A stretch of 38,138 nt of DNA from Candidatus Saccharimonadota bacterium (GTDB lineage: Bacteria > Patescibacteriota > Saccharimonadia > Saccharimonadales > Saccharimonadaceae), in NCBI GenBank assembly GCA_017404795.1, contig JAFRBR010000022.1, forward strand, positions 1 to 38,138, in the 5' to 3' direction. The notes beneath the pieces were generated by a model, which saw only the letters and a list, made by a program, of their open reading frames with translations, did no database searches and was not told where the DNA came from. This document shows, one piece after another, positions 22,566-29,934 of this stretch. The position numbers were made by a program, and so were the translations under genes. The stretch's first letter is position 1. Each line of letters starts with the position of its first letter.

Positions 22566-23526
22566 GCGGCTCACCATCTGGCTCACCGAGGAGCTTCTTG
22601 GATTTAATCTCGTAGCGCCGTCCATTCACCGGCGACACATAATAATCTTCATTCAGTAAGTTCACGAACATCGTCAAGTCTTTATCATCCATAATGATAA
22701 TCGACCCGTCATCATCAGTCATCAGCTCCAGCTGCATCTCATCTGCATAATCAAGCAGTTTGTCTTGTGGCATTTCTTCGGCGATGTCCATCGCTTGCAC
22801 TTTTTTCAGAATCGGCTTCTTATCCGCTAACAGGGAATCTAGCGTCAATCCCTCCGCAAATGATAATTTATATTTTTCGGTTAATTCTTTGGCCTTGGCC
22901 TCGGCAATCACCTGTGACTTGTAGTCATATTGGAACAAATTCTCAAATTTCGCCTGATTAAACACCACAATCGTCTCATCCACGATCGCTACTTGGTTGT
23001 CATCTGGCATCTTGAGAGCGATTTCCGCCGAAAACGGCTCAAAGCTCTCCCCCTTAATCTCCCAAGAAGCCGAGCCTTTCAGTGCCGAGGAAGCCGGCAA
23101 AATCTTAGCAATATAGAAAGTCTTCATCCCGGTCTCGCCCGGATAGGTAAATTTGGCAATAATCCCCTTTACCTTCTTAAAGTCGTACTCGTTTTCGCTG
23201 AAATAGTCAATATCCTTGTATTCGTGCTCAATCAAATGAATCAGAGTCTCCGCCCGCCCCACTTTGGACAGGGAGGTCCGATAAATCACCTTCTCCTCAC
23301 CGTCTGCTTTCTCGTATTCGCGACATTCCAGCCCCTTATCGGCCTCTTTAATAATGTAAGAAATTGCCTCATTCATGAACATCGCCTTCACCGCCCCCGT
23401 CAACTTATCAGAATATTTAATCTTATATGGTGTATAATTCTTGTTAAACAAAAAGAGCTCCGCACTTACATTATTCTTGACCTCATCAACCTCATTCGCC
23501 CACAGAAACACATCAAATTCTTCCAT
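22555..23526 (-). CDS. DUF4868 (KwaB-like) protein
   Basis: 323 aa cytoplasmic, acidic protein. The C-terminal half matches my recollection of DUF4868: VDETIVVFNQAKFENLFQYD followed by helices, and the closing LLNEDYYVSPVNGRRYEIKSKK (written here only as landmarks LLNEDYY and RRYEIKSKK). DUF4868 is the domain of KwaB, the DNA-binding component of the Kiwa phage-defence system. No kwaA-like membrane gene is adjacent, so this is an orphan; defence function is inference. SD AAGGAGG and TATAAT precede ATG. Confidence 0.6.
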   Translation of the reverse strand: MEEFDVFLWANEVDEVKNNVSAELFLFNKNYTPYKIKYSDKLTGAVKAMFMNEAISYIIKEADKGLECREYEKADGEEKVIYRTSLSKVGRAETLIHLIEHEYKDIDYFSENEYDFKKVKGIIAKFTYPGETGMKTFYIAKILPASSALKGSASWEIKGESFEPFSAEIALKMPDDNQVAIVDETIVVFNQAKFENLFQYDYKSQVIAEAKAKELTEKYKLSFAEGLTLDSLLADKKPILKKVQAMDIAEEMPQDKLLDYADEMQLELMTDDDGSIIIMDDKDLTMFVNLLNEDYYVSPVNGRRYEIKSKKLLGEPDGEPPRG

Positions 23527-23567
23527 TTTTCCTCCTTATTTTCTCCATTATATCACGAAAACGTGAG

Positions 23568-23680
23568 AGCCAGGCTTATTTCTTTCGAGGCATTGGAGCG
23601 ACGACGGGAGCGATTATAGCGAGCGAGCCCCGTAACGACGGGCGCGAGCGAAGCGTGCCGAGAAAGAAATAGAGCTGGCT
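23568..23680. repeat. long structured hairpin, GAGCGA family, copy B
   Basis: AGCCAG/CTGGCT and TATTTCTTTC/GAAAGAAATA outer stem with AGGCA/TGCC extension. The interior contains GCGAGCGAGCCCCGT, ACGGGCGCGAGCGA as in copy A at 13361-13474. It lies in the intergenic region upstream of the DUF4868 promoter. Confidence 0.65.
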
Positions 23681-23755
23681 ATTTATTTGTTCGGTTATTA
23701 CAAAATAAAAATGGAAGCAACGCAACACGCTTTGTTCGGTAAAATAACAGGGAAG

Positions 23756-23777
23756 TTTTCCACAATTAGTGCAAAAC
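23756..23777. promoter_or_regulatory. 22-bp dyad shared with 2440-2461
   Basis: TTTTCCACAATTAG followed by TGCAAAAC. Same inverted DnaA-box-like arms as the copy beside the small-RNA/tRNA promoter; one base differs. Confidence 0.55.
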
Positions 23778-23805
23778 TAAACTTAAAAAAAGTCCCAAAA
23801 AACCC

Positions 23806-23834
23806 TTGCAAAAACAAACAAAATATCATAAACT
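23806..23834 (+). promoter_or_regulatory. possible promoter for the structured RNA
   Basis: TTGCAA (23806-23811), 17 bp, TAAACT (23829-23834). The sequence is A-rich, so chance is possible. Confidence 0.35.
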
Positions 23835-23886
23835 AAAAACAAGCGAAATAATACACAAAAACGCGAAACAAAAGTACCTTAAAAAC

Positions 23887-24142
23887 GTTTGAGACCGACC
23901 ATCTAGGAGCTTTGGCGCGCATTAAATCTTAAGCGAGATGCGTCAAAACAATCGTGTGCACCTTCCTTAAACACACCTCCCAATAAAACTCTATATGGTC
24001 TATTACACAATAAGTCTCTCAACGACCAGGATTATGTAATTCACTTCGGTGGATCAGAATCGTGGTGACTAATTGTGTTTTATAAAACAAAAATCAAAGC
24101 AGAAACAAACCCGCTAAAGTTTCTAGTTGAACGGTCTCAAAC
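23887..24142 (+). ncRNA. candidate structured RNA of about 256 nt
   Basis: A terminal helix joins GTTTGAGACCG (23887-23897) to CGGTCTCAAAC (24132-24142) and continues inward (CTAGGAG opposite TTTCTAG) with G-U pairs that form only in plus-strand RNA. Inner stems include ACACAATAAGTC with GACTAATTGTGT, GTGTG/CACAC, CGCAT/ATGCG and a CAC-TTCG-GTG hairpin. I see no RNase P, tmRNA, 4.5S or 6S signature. It precedes the dcw cluster, but rsmH has its own promoter after it. Confidence 0.45.
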
Positions 24143-24152
24143 AGCAAAAACA

Positions 24153-24168
24153 GTGTATAATAATACAC
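24153..24168. promoter_or_regulatory. palindrome over the rsmH -10
   Basis: GTGTAT AATA ATACAC, with TATAAT at 24156-24161, directly abutting ATG 24169. It could be an operator, or an RNA/DNA hairpin at the 5' end of a leaderless mRNA. Confidence 0.55.
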
Positions 24169-25044
24169 ATGGAGAAACTACATACCCCAGTATTATTGTC
24201 AGAAGTCTTGGCCGGTTTAAACCCCCAGCCGCACGAGTCCTATTTGGACCTCACCGCCGGTTATGGAGGTCACGCCAGCGAGATTTTGGCTGTGACACAG
24301 CAGTATAAAACTTCGATTTTGGTGGACCGCGATGAATTCGCTGTTAAGTATTTAAAACAGGAATTTCCGCCAGCACTCAAAATCATCCATACAGATTTTT
24401 ATAATGCAGTGTTGCAACTTTTACAGTGTGGACAGACTTTTGATTTGATACTAGCGGATTTTGGAGTTTCTTCTCCGCAGTTAGACATGGAAGAACGGGG
24501 TTTTTCGTTTAGACACGAGGCTCCTCTGGACATGCGGATGGATCGTCGGCAGACTAGGACTGCCTACGATATAGTCAACAAGACTAGCGAGAGGGAACTA
24601 GCCGACATTCTATTCAAATACGGCGAAATTCCTAGTGGTCGCGCTCACATGTTGGCTCGAGTGATTGTGCACCATCGTCCAATTAACACCACCGTTGAGC
24701 TCGCCGAGCTTATTCGGGTCCGTATCCACGGTCATTTTAACACCCATCCCGCCACTCAAGTCTTCCAAGCCATCCGGATTGTAGTTAACAGCGAGTTAGA
24801 GCAGATCGAAAACACGCTCCCACTCCTGCCACAATTAATGAACCCCGGTGGTCGCCTAGGAATTATCACCTTCCACAGTCTAGAAGATCGGCTAGTCAAG
24901 AACTTCCTTAAAGAAGCCACCAGCCAGGGCGAAGAATCCCCCCTGACTATTATTAATAAAAAGCCAATCACCGCGGAGAGTGAGGAGTTAGTTATCAACC
25001 CGCGTGCGCGCAGTGCCAAACTTAGACTGGCGCAGCGGAATTGA
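24169..25044 (+). CDS. rsmH: 16S rRNA (cytosine-1402-N4)-methyltransferase RsmH
   Basis: 291 aa. HTPVLLSEVLAGL N-terminus, SAM motif LDLTAGYGGHAS (about 25-36), DRD (acidic motif II, about 55-57), LADFGVSSPQLD (about 95-106) and the C-terminal FHSLEDRLVKNF. Start at 24169 is set by the -10 seven nt upstream and by the conserved N-terminus; a longer frame begins at 24127 but lies in the promoter. First gene of the dcw cluster, as in most bacteria, here without mraZ. Confidence 0.95.
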   Translation: MEKLHTPVLLSEVLAGLNPQPHESYLDLTAGYGGHASEILAVTQQYKTSILVDRDEFAVKYLKQEFPPALKIIHTDFYNAVLQLLQCGQTFDLILADFGVSSPQLDMEERGFSFRHEAPLDMRMDRRQTRTAYDIVNKTSERELADILFKYGEIPSGRAHMLARVIVHHRPINTTVELAELIRVRIHGHFNTHPATQVFQAIRIVVNSELEQIENTLPLLPQLMNPGGRLGIITFHSLEDRLVKNFLKEATSQGEESPLTIINKKPITAESEELVINPRARSAKLRLAQRN

Positions 25045-25078
25045 TAAAAATAAAAACAATAAACAAAAAGGAGGCAAT

Positions 25079-25144
25079 ATGCCAAAACAAATTGTCGTGA
25101 CTAATAAGTCCCGCAAGCAAAAAGTCAAAGTTCACTTCTGCTAA
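25079..25144 (+). CDS. possible 21-aa basic micropeptide
   Basis: MPKQIVVTNKSRKQKVKVHF plus C. A strong AAGGAGG lies 6 nt before ATG, 35 nt after rsmH. It is followed 13 nt later by structured repeat copy 4. The SD quality argues for real translation; product role unknown. Confidence 0.5.
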   Translation: MPKQIVVTNKSRKQKVKVHFC

Positions 25145-25157
25145 TTTAGGTTACCGT

Positions 25158-25242
25158 GGGCGGGTGACGGGCTTGGAAGGGATTCCGCGGAGCTCCCGAC
25201 AGGGAGGAACCGTGGGAGGGAAAAGCCCGGCAGGACCCGCCC
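25158..25242 (+). repeat. structured repeat family 1, copy 4
   Basis: GGGCGGGT / ACCCGCCC outer stem, CGGGCTT / AAGCCCG second stem (compensated relative to CAGGCTT / AAGCCTG of copy 3), the same GGAAGG and GAGGGAA internal-loop strands, and a different apical arm. Inside the dcw cluster between the micropeptide and ftsL. Confidence 0.75.
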
Positions 25243-25253
25243 AAGAGCAAAAC

Positions 25254-25373
25254 CATACATGGGCCGAACTCGGCCTACCAACTAGAGTTCACAACAGAGA
25301 GTGTGAAGTGTATGACCTTCCCGGGACGAGCTTTTACGGATTACTTATGGCTCTGTCCGTAAAAGCTTCCCGG
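25254..25373 (+). promoter_or_regulatory. three-way junction plus long hairpin ahead of ftsL
   Basis: CATACA (25254) / TGTATG (25309) encloses two arms, GGCCG AACT CGGCC and TTCACA / TGTGAA. An 18-bp hairpin CCGGGA...AGCTTTTACGGA / TCCGTAAAAGCT TCCCGG (25321-25373) with a 15-nt loop follows. No protein-like frame is convincing. It may be a leader or processing element for the ftsL-ftsI mRNA. Confidence 0.45.
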
Positions 25374-25443
25374 ACTAAGGCAAAAATTAAAAAAATAAAA
25401 AACAAAAATTAACACCAACATCAGCGAGGAAAAATAAAAAACC

Positions 25444-25791
25444 ATGATTACTCAAACTTACGTATCTAGACGTTCGCCCGTCACCAACAGTTTTGCCCGC
25501 AACCGCAACACTGTTCGCCACACTAAGCGGAGCTTAGGCTCTATCTCTCAAATCGTCATTGTGGGGATGTTAACATTAGTTTTTGGCCTAATTTATGTGG
25601 CCGAAGGCACCAAAGCTACTAGTTTTGACTATGAATTATCTAGTGTGGAAACCGAAATTACCGAAATGACCGCCGAAAAAGAAGACCTTGCTGTCGAAAA
25701 AGCGCGTCTTACCTCAGTTGCAGCCGCTAAAAATAGCACTGTTGCCGCTGCTATGGCCGACGCTACGGTAACTGGCTATGCCACGGAATAA
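25444..25791 (+). CDS. FtsL/FtsB-like division protein
   Basis: 115 aa bitopic membrane protein: basic N-terminus, one membrane segment (about 35-52, ISQIVIVGMLTLVFGLIYVA), then a coiled coil (about 60-95) rich in Glu/Lys heptads. Size, topology and position between rsmH and the class B PBP match FtsL, which varies greatly in sequence. It overlaps the PBP start by 14 bp (coupled translation). Confidence 0.75.
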   Translation: MITQTYVSRRSPVTNSFARNRNTVRHTKRSLGSISQIVIVGMLTLVFGLIYVAEGTKATSFDYELSSVETEITEMTAEKEDLAVEKARLTSVAAAKNSTVAAAMADATVTGYATE

Positions 25792-27559
25792 TTACCAAAC
25801 TACTTTTACTTCCGATTCCGCTTCGCGCCGAATCAAAGTCTTAAAGATTGTCATTTTAGTCGCCCTAGGTATTATTTTGTTGCGACTTTTTTGCATCCAA
25901 ATTATCGAACACGGAGCTTGGGTTGCCAAAGCTGATGAACAGCACACCCTGCTCGAAACTATCACCGCTAAGCGCGGCGAAATCTACATGCTAGACCACG
26001 GTGAACCAGTAGCCGTAGTTTTGAACCAGACCACTTACCAAATTGTCATCGACCCCACCGTCACCGAGAAAGAAGACATTGAATATGTCATTAATACCTT
26101 TGCTAAAGATTACGCCGTCGCCGATCTAGACGAAGTTTATAATACTGAAGGATTACGTTATTCCATTGTTGCCAAAAACATCCCTCGCGCCACTGCCGAA
26201 AAAATCGCCGAAGCTGGTGTCCCCGCTATTTGGCTCAAAAAGACCAATCAGCGCGTCTACCCAGAGGGCCAACTCGCCTCTGGTCTACTTGGCTTTGTCA
26301 ATGACGAAGGGGAAGGACAGTATGGCACCGAAGGTTCACTTAATAAAGAACTAGCTGGCGAAGACGGCCTCATCAAAGCCACTGCCGATGTCAACAAAGT
26401 CGCTCTCTCTATCGGCAACGACAATGTCAAAATTCCCGCCATGGACGGGGAAAATATCGTTCTTTCTGTCGATCGCAGTCTCGAACAAGGTGTCGAAGAA
26501 CTCGCTCAGTCCGCCATTGATTCTACCGCCGCCACTAATGCCAGCGTCTTAATTATGGACCCGAACACTGGCAAAGTTATTACCATGGCCAATCTCCCCA
26601 ACTATGACCCCGCTAATTACATTGAAGTCACCGACGCCAGTGCTTTTGTCAATTATACTACCGAAGTCCCTTACGAGCCAGCCTCCATTTGTAAAAGTTT
26701 TGCTTTTTCCGCTGCCATCAACGAGGGCAAAATGACCGCCGACACCACCTATTTTAATCAGCATTACACCATTGTCGATGATTGGAAAATCGAAAATGCC
26801 GAGCAGCGAGATATGCTGTATGGCACTATCAGTATGAAAACCGCCCTTTACTGGTCGTTGAATACCGGCTCTATCCAGGCTCTCCGGCTTCTTGGCGGCG
26901 ATCCTAATCAAATTACTCAACAGGGCAGGGAAAAACTCTATGACTATTATTACAACAAATTCCGTCTAGGCCAAATCACCGGGATTGAACTAGTCGAAGC
27001 CGAAGGCTACATCGAAGATCCCAACGAGGGCTGGGGTCGTGATTCCACCTACGCCAACATGACCTTTGGCCAAAACCTCGGTATTACCATGATTCAAACC
27101 GCTACCGCCTTTTCTGCGGTTGTCAACGGTGGCTATTGGCGCACTCCCAGTATTGTTGCCGGCACGCTTCAAGATGGCCAAGTCGTGCCAATAGAATCTA
27201 GCGAAAACAAGATTGAAGACAAAATCCTCTCCGACGAAACCTCCGCCATGATGCGCGATATGTTGATTTATAACCGTGGTTATAGAGTCACCGCCGGTAT
27301 TGACCGCCCTGGCTACGATGTTGGTGGCAAATCCGGTACCGCTCAGGTCATCGTCAACGGCGCCTATGACAACAGCTTCAGCCAACTAGTCGGTTCCTAT
27401 ATTGGTTTTGTCGCGCCCTCTGGAGAGTTGCCAAAATACGTCATAATGGTTAAAATGTGGGGAGAGGGTCAAGGCATTGGCTCAGGCGATGCCATGGATC
27501 TATTTGACAAATTATCCAACTATATAATTGATTATCAAAAAATAAAACCAGGAGTATAA
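25778..27559 (+). CDS. ftsI: class B penicillin-binding protein (FtsI/PBP2-type transpeptidase)
   Basis: 593 aa. Short cytoplasmic tail, membrane anchor (about 22-42), PBP dimerisation domain (about 60-220) starting near TAKRGEIY, then the transpeptidase: SxxK as SICK (about 303-306, in EPASICKSF), SxN as SLN (about 360-362) and KSGTAQ (about 517-522). Crosslinks septal peptidoglycan with FtsW. The SxxK variant has Cys at position 3, unusual but with Ser and Lys intact. Confidence 0.92.
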   Translation: MPRNNYQTTFTSDSASRRIKVLKIVILVALGIILLRLFCIQIIEHGAWVAKADEQHTLLETITAKRGEIYMLDHGEPVAVVLNQTTYQIVIDPTVTEKEDIEYVINTFAKDYAVADLDEVYNTEGLRYSIVAKNIPRATAEKIAEAGVPAIWLKKTNQRVYPEGQLASGLLGFVNDEGEGQYGTEGSLNKELAGEDGLIKATADVNKVALSIGNDNVKIPAMDGENIVLSVDRSLEQGVEELAQSAIDSTAATNASVLIMDPNTGKVITMANLPNYDPANYIEVTDASAFVNYTTEVPYEPASICKSFAFSAAINEGKMTADTTYFNQHYTIVDDWKIENAEQRDMLYGTISMKTALYWSLNTGSIQALRLLGGDPNQITQQGREKLYDYYYNKFRLGQITGIELVEAEGYIEDPNEGWGRDSTYANMTFGQNLGITMIQTATAFSAVVNGGYWRTPSIVAGTLQDGQVVPIESSENKIEDKILSDETSAMMRDMLIYNRGYRVTAGIDRPGYDVGGKSGTAQVIVNGAYDNSFSQLVGSYIGFVAPSGELPKYVIMVKMWGEGQGIGSGDAMDLFDKLSNYIIDYQKIKPGV

Positions 27560-27563
27560 TAGA

Positions 27564-28589
27564 ATGATGACAATTAGCGACGAAGTATTTCACGGATTCT
27601 TACTAGCTTTAGCAGGGTTTCTTTTCGCTATGGCCCTGACCCCTTTCTATACCCATTTTGCCTATAAATACAAATTCTGGAAAAAACAAAAAACCGAAAC
27701 CGTAGACGGCAAAGATTTACCTGTCATGCGTAGTCTTCATGCTCATAAATTTAAACACGTTTTTCCGACTATGGCTGGCCTCATTGGTGTAGTAGCCGTC
27801 ACCGCTGTCACCTGGATTTTTAATCTCGATCGTGGGCAAACCTGGCTACCCTTAGTTGGTTTTCTTGGCGGAGCCTTAGTTGGTGTTATTGATGATGTCA
27901 TCAACATTTTTGGTTCAGGTCGTGGCGCCGCAGGCTTACGCGGGCCAGTTAAGTTCTTTCTCATTACTGTAGTAGGAGTCGCCCTAGGTTGGTTTTTTGC
28001 TGCCAGGCTTGGTTGGACTACCATGTTCGTCCCATTCTTTGGTAATTTTGAGGTTGGGGTCATCGGGATGATTATCATCTTTGCTTTTGCCGTTGTTGCG
28101 ACTAGCAACGCCGTAAATATTTCAGATGGTTTAGACGGCCTATCTGGGGGGTTGGCCATGATGGCCTATGGTGCCTTTGGAGTAATCGCTTTATTCCAGG
28201 GTAATCTGTTGCTTTTTGGGTTCTGTTTGACAGTAGTCGGCTGGCTCTTGTCTTATATTTGGTTCAACGTTCCTCCCGCCCGTTTTATGATGGGCGACAC
28301 CGGCTCCTTTGCTCTAGGCGCCGGCCTTGGCGTAGTCTCCATGATGACCAATTCTTTCTTGCTTCTGCCAATCATTGGTCTGCCTTTCGTCATCGAAGCC
28401 GGCTCTAGCCTTCTCCAACTCTTTTCCAAAAAATTCTTCCACAAGAAAATATTCATCTCCGCTCCCCTGCATCACCATCTAGAAGCTAAGGGCTGGGGCG
28501 AAGCCAAAATCGTCATGCGTTTCTGGATTGTCGCCGGCGTCTGCGCCATTGTCGGTGTCTTCCTTGCCGCCACCGGAGGAGCCATCTGA
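27564..28589 (+). CDS. mraY: phospho-N-acetylmuramoyl-pentapeptide transferase
   Basis: 341 aa polytopic protein with about ten hydrophobic segments. Catalytic Asp pairs appear in GVIDDVIN (about 111-118) and NISDGLDGLSGG (about 183-194), with the MGDTGSFALG motif (about 242-251) and the HHHLE segment near 302-306. Makes lipid I. SD AGGAG precedes ATG; 4 nt after ftsI. Stop is UGA. Confidence 0.96.
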   Translation: MMTISDEVFHGFLLALAGFLFAMALTPFYTHFAYKYKFWKKQKTETVDGKDLPVMRSLHAHKFKHVFPTMAGLIGVVAVTAVTWIFNLDRGQTWLPLVGFLGGALVGVIDDVINIFGSGRGAAGLRGPVKFFLITVVGVALGWFFAARLGWTTMFVPFFGNFEVGVIGMIIIFAFAVVATSNAVNISDGLDGLSGGLAMMAYGAFGVIALFQGNLLLFGFCLTVVGWLLSYIWFNVPPARFMMGDTGSFALGAGLGVVSMMTNSFLLLPIIGLPFVIEAGSSLLQLFSKKFFHKKIFISAPLHHHLEAKGWGEAKIVMRFWIVAGVCAIVGVFLAATGGAI

Positions 28590-28605
28590 TGATATTAGCA
28601 CCACA

Positions 28606-28692
28606 TCGACGGGCGACACGCTTGGAGGGGACCCCAAAGATGTTTTGCGAAGCAAAAATTTTTGGGGAGGAAAGCGGGGCAGGACCCGTCGA
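28606..28692 (+). repeat. structured repeat family 1, copy 5 (between mraY and ftsW)
   Basis: TCGACGGG / CCCGTCGA outer stem, CGCTT / AAGCG second stem, GGAGGGGA / AGGA internal loop, and an apical CCCCAAAGAT / ATTTTTGGGG arm, with GGGGCAGGAC on the 3' side. It sits inside a co-directional operon 12 nt before the ftsW ATG, so it cannot simply be a terminator. Its 3' flank GAGAGG is the only Shine-Dalgarno candidate for ftsW. Confidence 0.75.
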
Positions 28693-28704
28693 GAGGACAT
28701 TACT

Positions 28705-29934
28705 ATGAATCGTAAGCACAAATCAGACCTCGTCATTTTGTTTGCTACGCTAGGCTTGATGGCTTTAGGGTTGATTGTGATTTACGCTATTGGTCCGATG
28801 CGCGCCAATGTTCTGAATTCTACTTACGGCACCGATTATGATTCTAATTATTTCTTTTGGGGCCAACTCCGTGCCGTGGCTCTCTCAACCCTAGCCTTTT
28901 TCGCCGCTTTCAAATGGATTCCTTATCAACACCTTAAAAAAATCGCCAAACCCCTCATGATTATCGCCTTAGCCCTCTCTGGTTTGCTCTGGGTCATGTC
29001 GCTCATGGGCTCTAGTTTAGTTAAATGCGAACTCGGTGAATGTCGTTGGTTTGACATCGGTGGCGCCAGTTTTCAGCCTGCCGAATTCTTGAAACTCGCC
29101 CTCGTCATCTATCTCGCCGACTTTCTCGCCCGCAAAAAAGAAGAAGGCTTAGTCGGGCAGTTCAGAGAGTTTTGGCTCCCCCTCCTTGCCGTTGGCGGGC
29201 TTTCGCTCCTCCTTGTTGTGGTTGCTCAGGGTGACCTTGGTACTGGTGTCGCCATTATTACCATTATTCTCGGCATGCTTCTGATTTCCGGCGTCCCTCT
29301 CCGCCAATATCTTTTAGTCTTAGCTATTATTTTGGTCGGTGCCATAGGCGCAGTCGCTTTTTCTGGCCATCGTATGGAGCGTGTAGATGCTTGGCTTACC
29401 ACTTTGACTGGTGGGGAAAGTACCGACTCTACTTACCATGTAGACAACGCCATGCTTGCCATCGGCGTCGGGGGTCTAACTGGCGTTGGTATCGGTAATT
29501 CCGTCCAAGCCACCGGTTATCTGCCCGAATCCATCAACGACTCCGTTTTTGCCATTATGGGCGAAACTTTTGGCTTCGTCGGGCTTTTCTTAGTCATCGC
29601 TGTGTTTGCCGCCTTGCTACTTAAGATGCTTAAAGTCGCCGAATACGCTCCCTCAGACGAAAGCCGCATCTTTGTGGTTGGCGTCTTTTCGTGGACTCTA
29701 GCTCAAGTGGTAGTCAACATCATGGCTATGACCGGCCTAGTACCTGTCACCGGCATCACTTTGCCTCTCCTCTCTTATGGTGGCACCAGTATGGTCTTTA
29801 TTGCTTTTGCTTTAGGTCTTGTTTTGCAACTTTCGTGTTATACTAGTAGGGAGGTAAATGTCAAAAATGAAAATATTAGTAGTCGGCGGCGGGTCGGGGG
29901 GCCACATCACACCAGCCGTCGCCGTAGTTCGTGA
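28705..29934 (+). CDS. ftsW: FtsW/RodA-family lipid II polymerase
   Basis: 409 aa SEDS protein with about ten membrane segments. Conserved GGASFQPAEFLKLAL (about 115-129), QGDLGTG (about 176-182), GVGNSVQ-like GIGNSVQ and LPLLSYGGTS (about 352-361). Start ATG 28705 follows the structured repeat; the longer frame from 28528 would translate the repeat and overlap mraY and is rejected. The 3' end overlaps murG by 77 bp, adding a basic tail (SSRRRVGG). Confidence 0.92.
   Translation: MNRKHKSDLVILFATLGLMALGLIVIYAIGPMRANVLNSTYGTDYDSNYFFWGQLRAVALSTLAFFAAFKWIPYQHLKKIAKPLMIIALALSGLLWVMSLMGSSLVKCELGECRWFDIGGASFQPAEFLKLALVIYLADFLARKKEEGLVGQFREFWLPLLAVGGLSLLLVVVAQGDLGTGVAIITIILGMLLISGVPLRQYLLVLAIILVGAIGAVAFSGHRMERVDAWLTTLTGGESTDSTYHVDNAMLAIGVGGLTGVGIGNSVQATGYLPESINDSVFAIMGETFGFVGLFLVIAVFAALLLKMLKVAEYAPSDESRIFVVGVFSWTLAQVVVNIMAMTGLVPVTGITLPLLSYGGTSMVFIAFALGLVLQLSCYTSREVNVKNENISSRRRVGGPHHTSRRRSS

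Noticed and set aside
23887-24142. RNase P RNA, tmRNA, 4.5S or 6S RNA
   Set aside because: The short conserved motifs of each could not be found; structure alone is insufficient.
23887-24142. CRISPR array or tracr-like element (GTTTGAGA ends)
   Set aside because: Only two inverted end copies, no regularly spaced direct repeats, no cas genes.
25164-25412. 82-codon plus-strand frame across the structured gap
   Set aside because: No RBS, composition follows hairpin arms, ends in Lys-rich translation of A-runs.
28528-28704. N-terminal extension of FtsW through repeat copy 5
   Set aside because: It would overlap mraY and translate the structured repeat; FtsW-like sequence begins after 28705.
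24169-29934. UGA recoding (genetic code 25)
   Set aside because: UGA terminates rsmH, mraY and ftsW exactly where their families should end.
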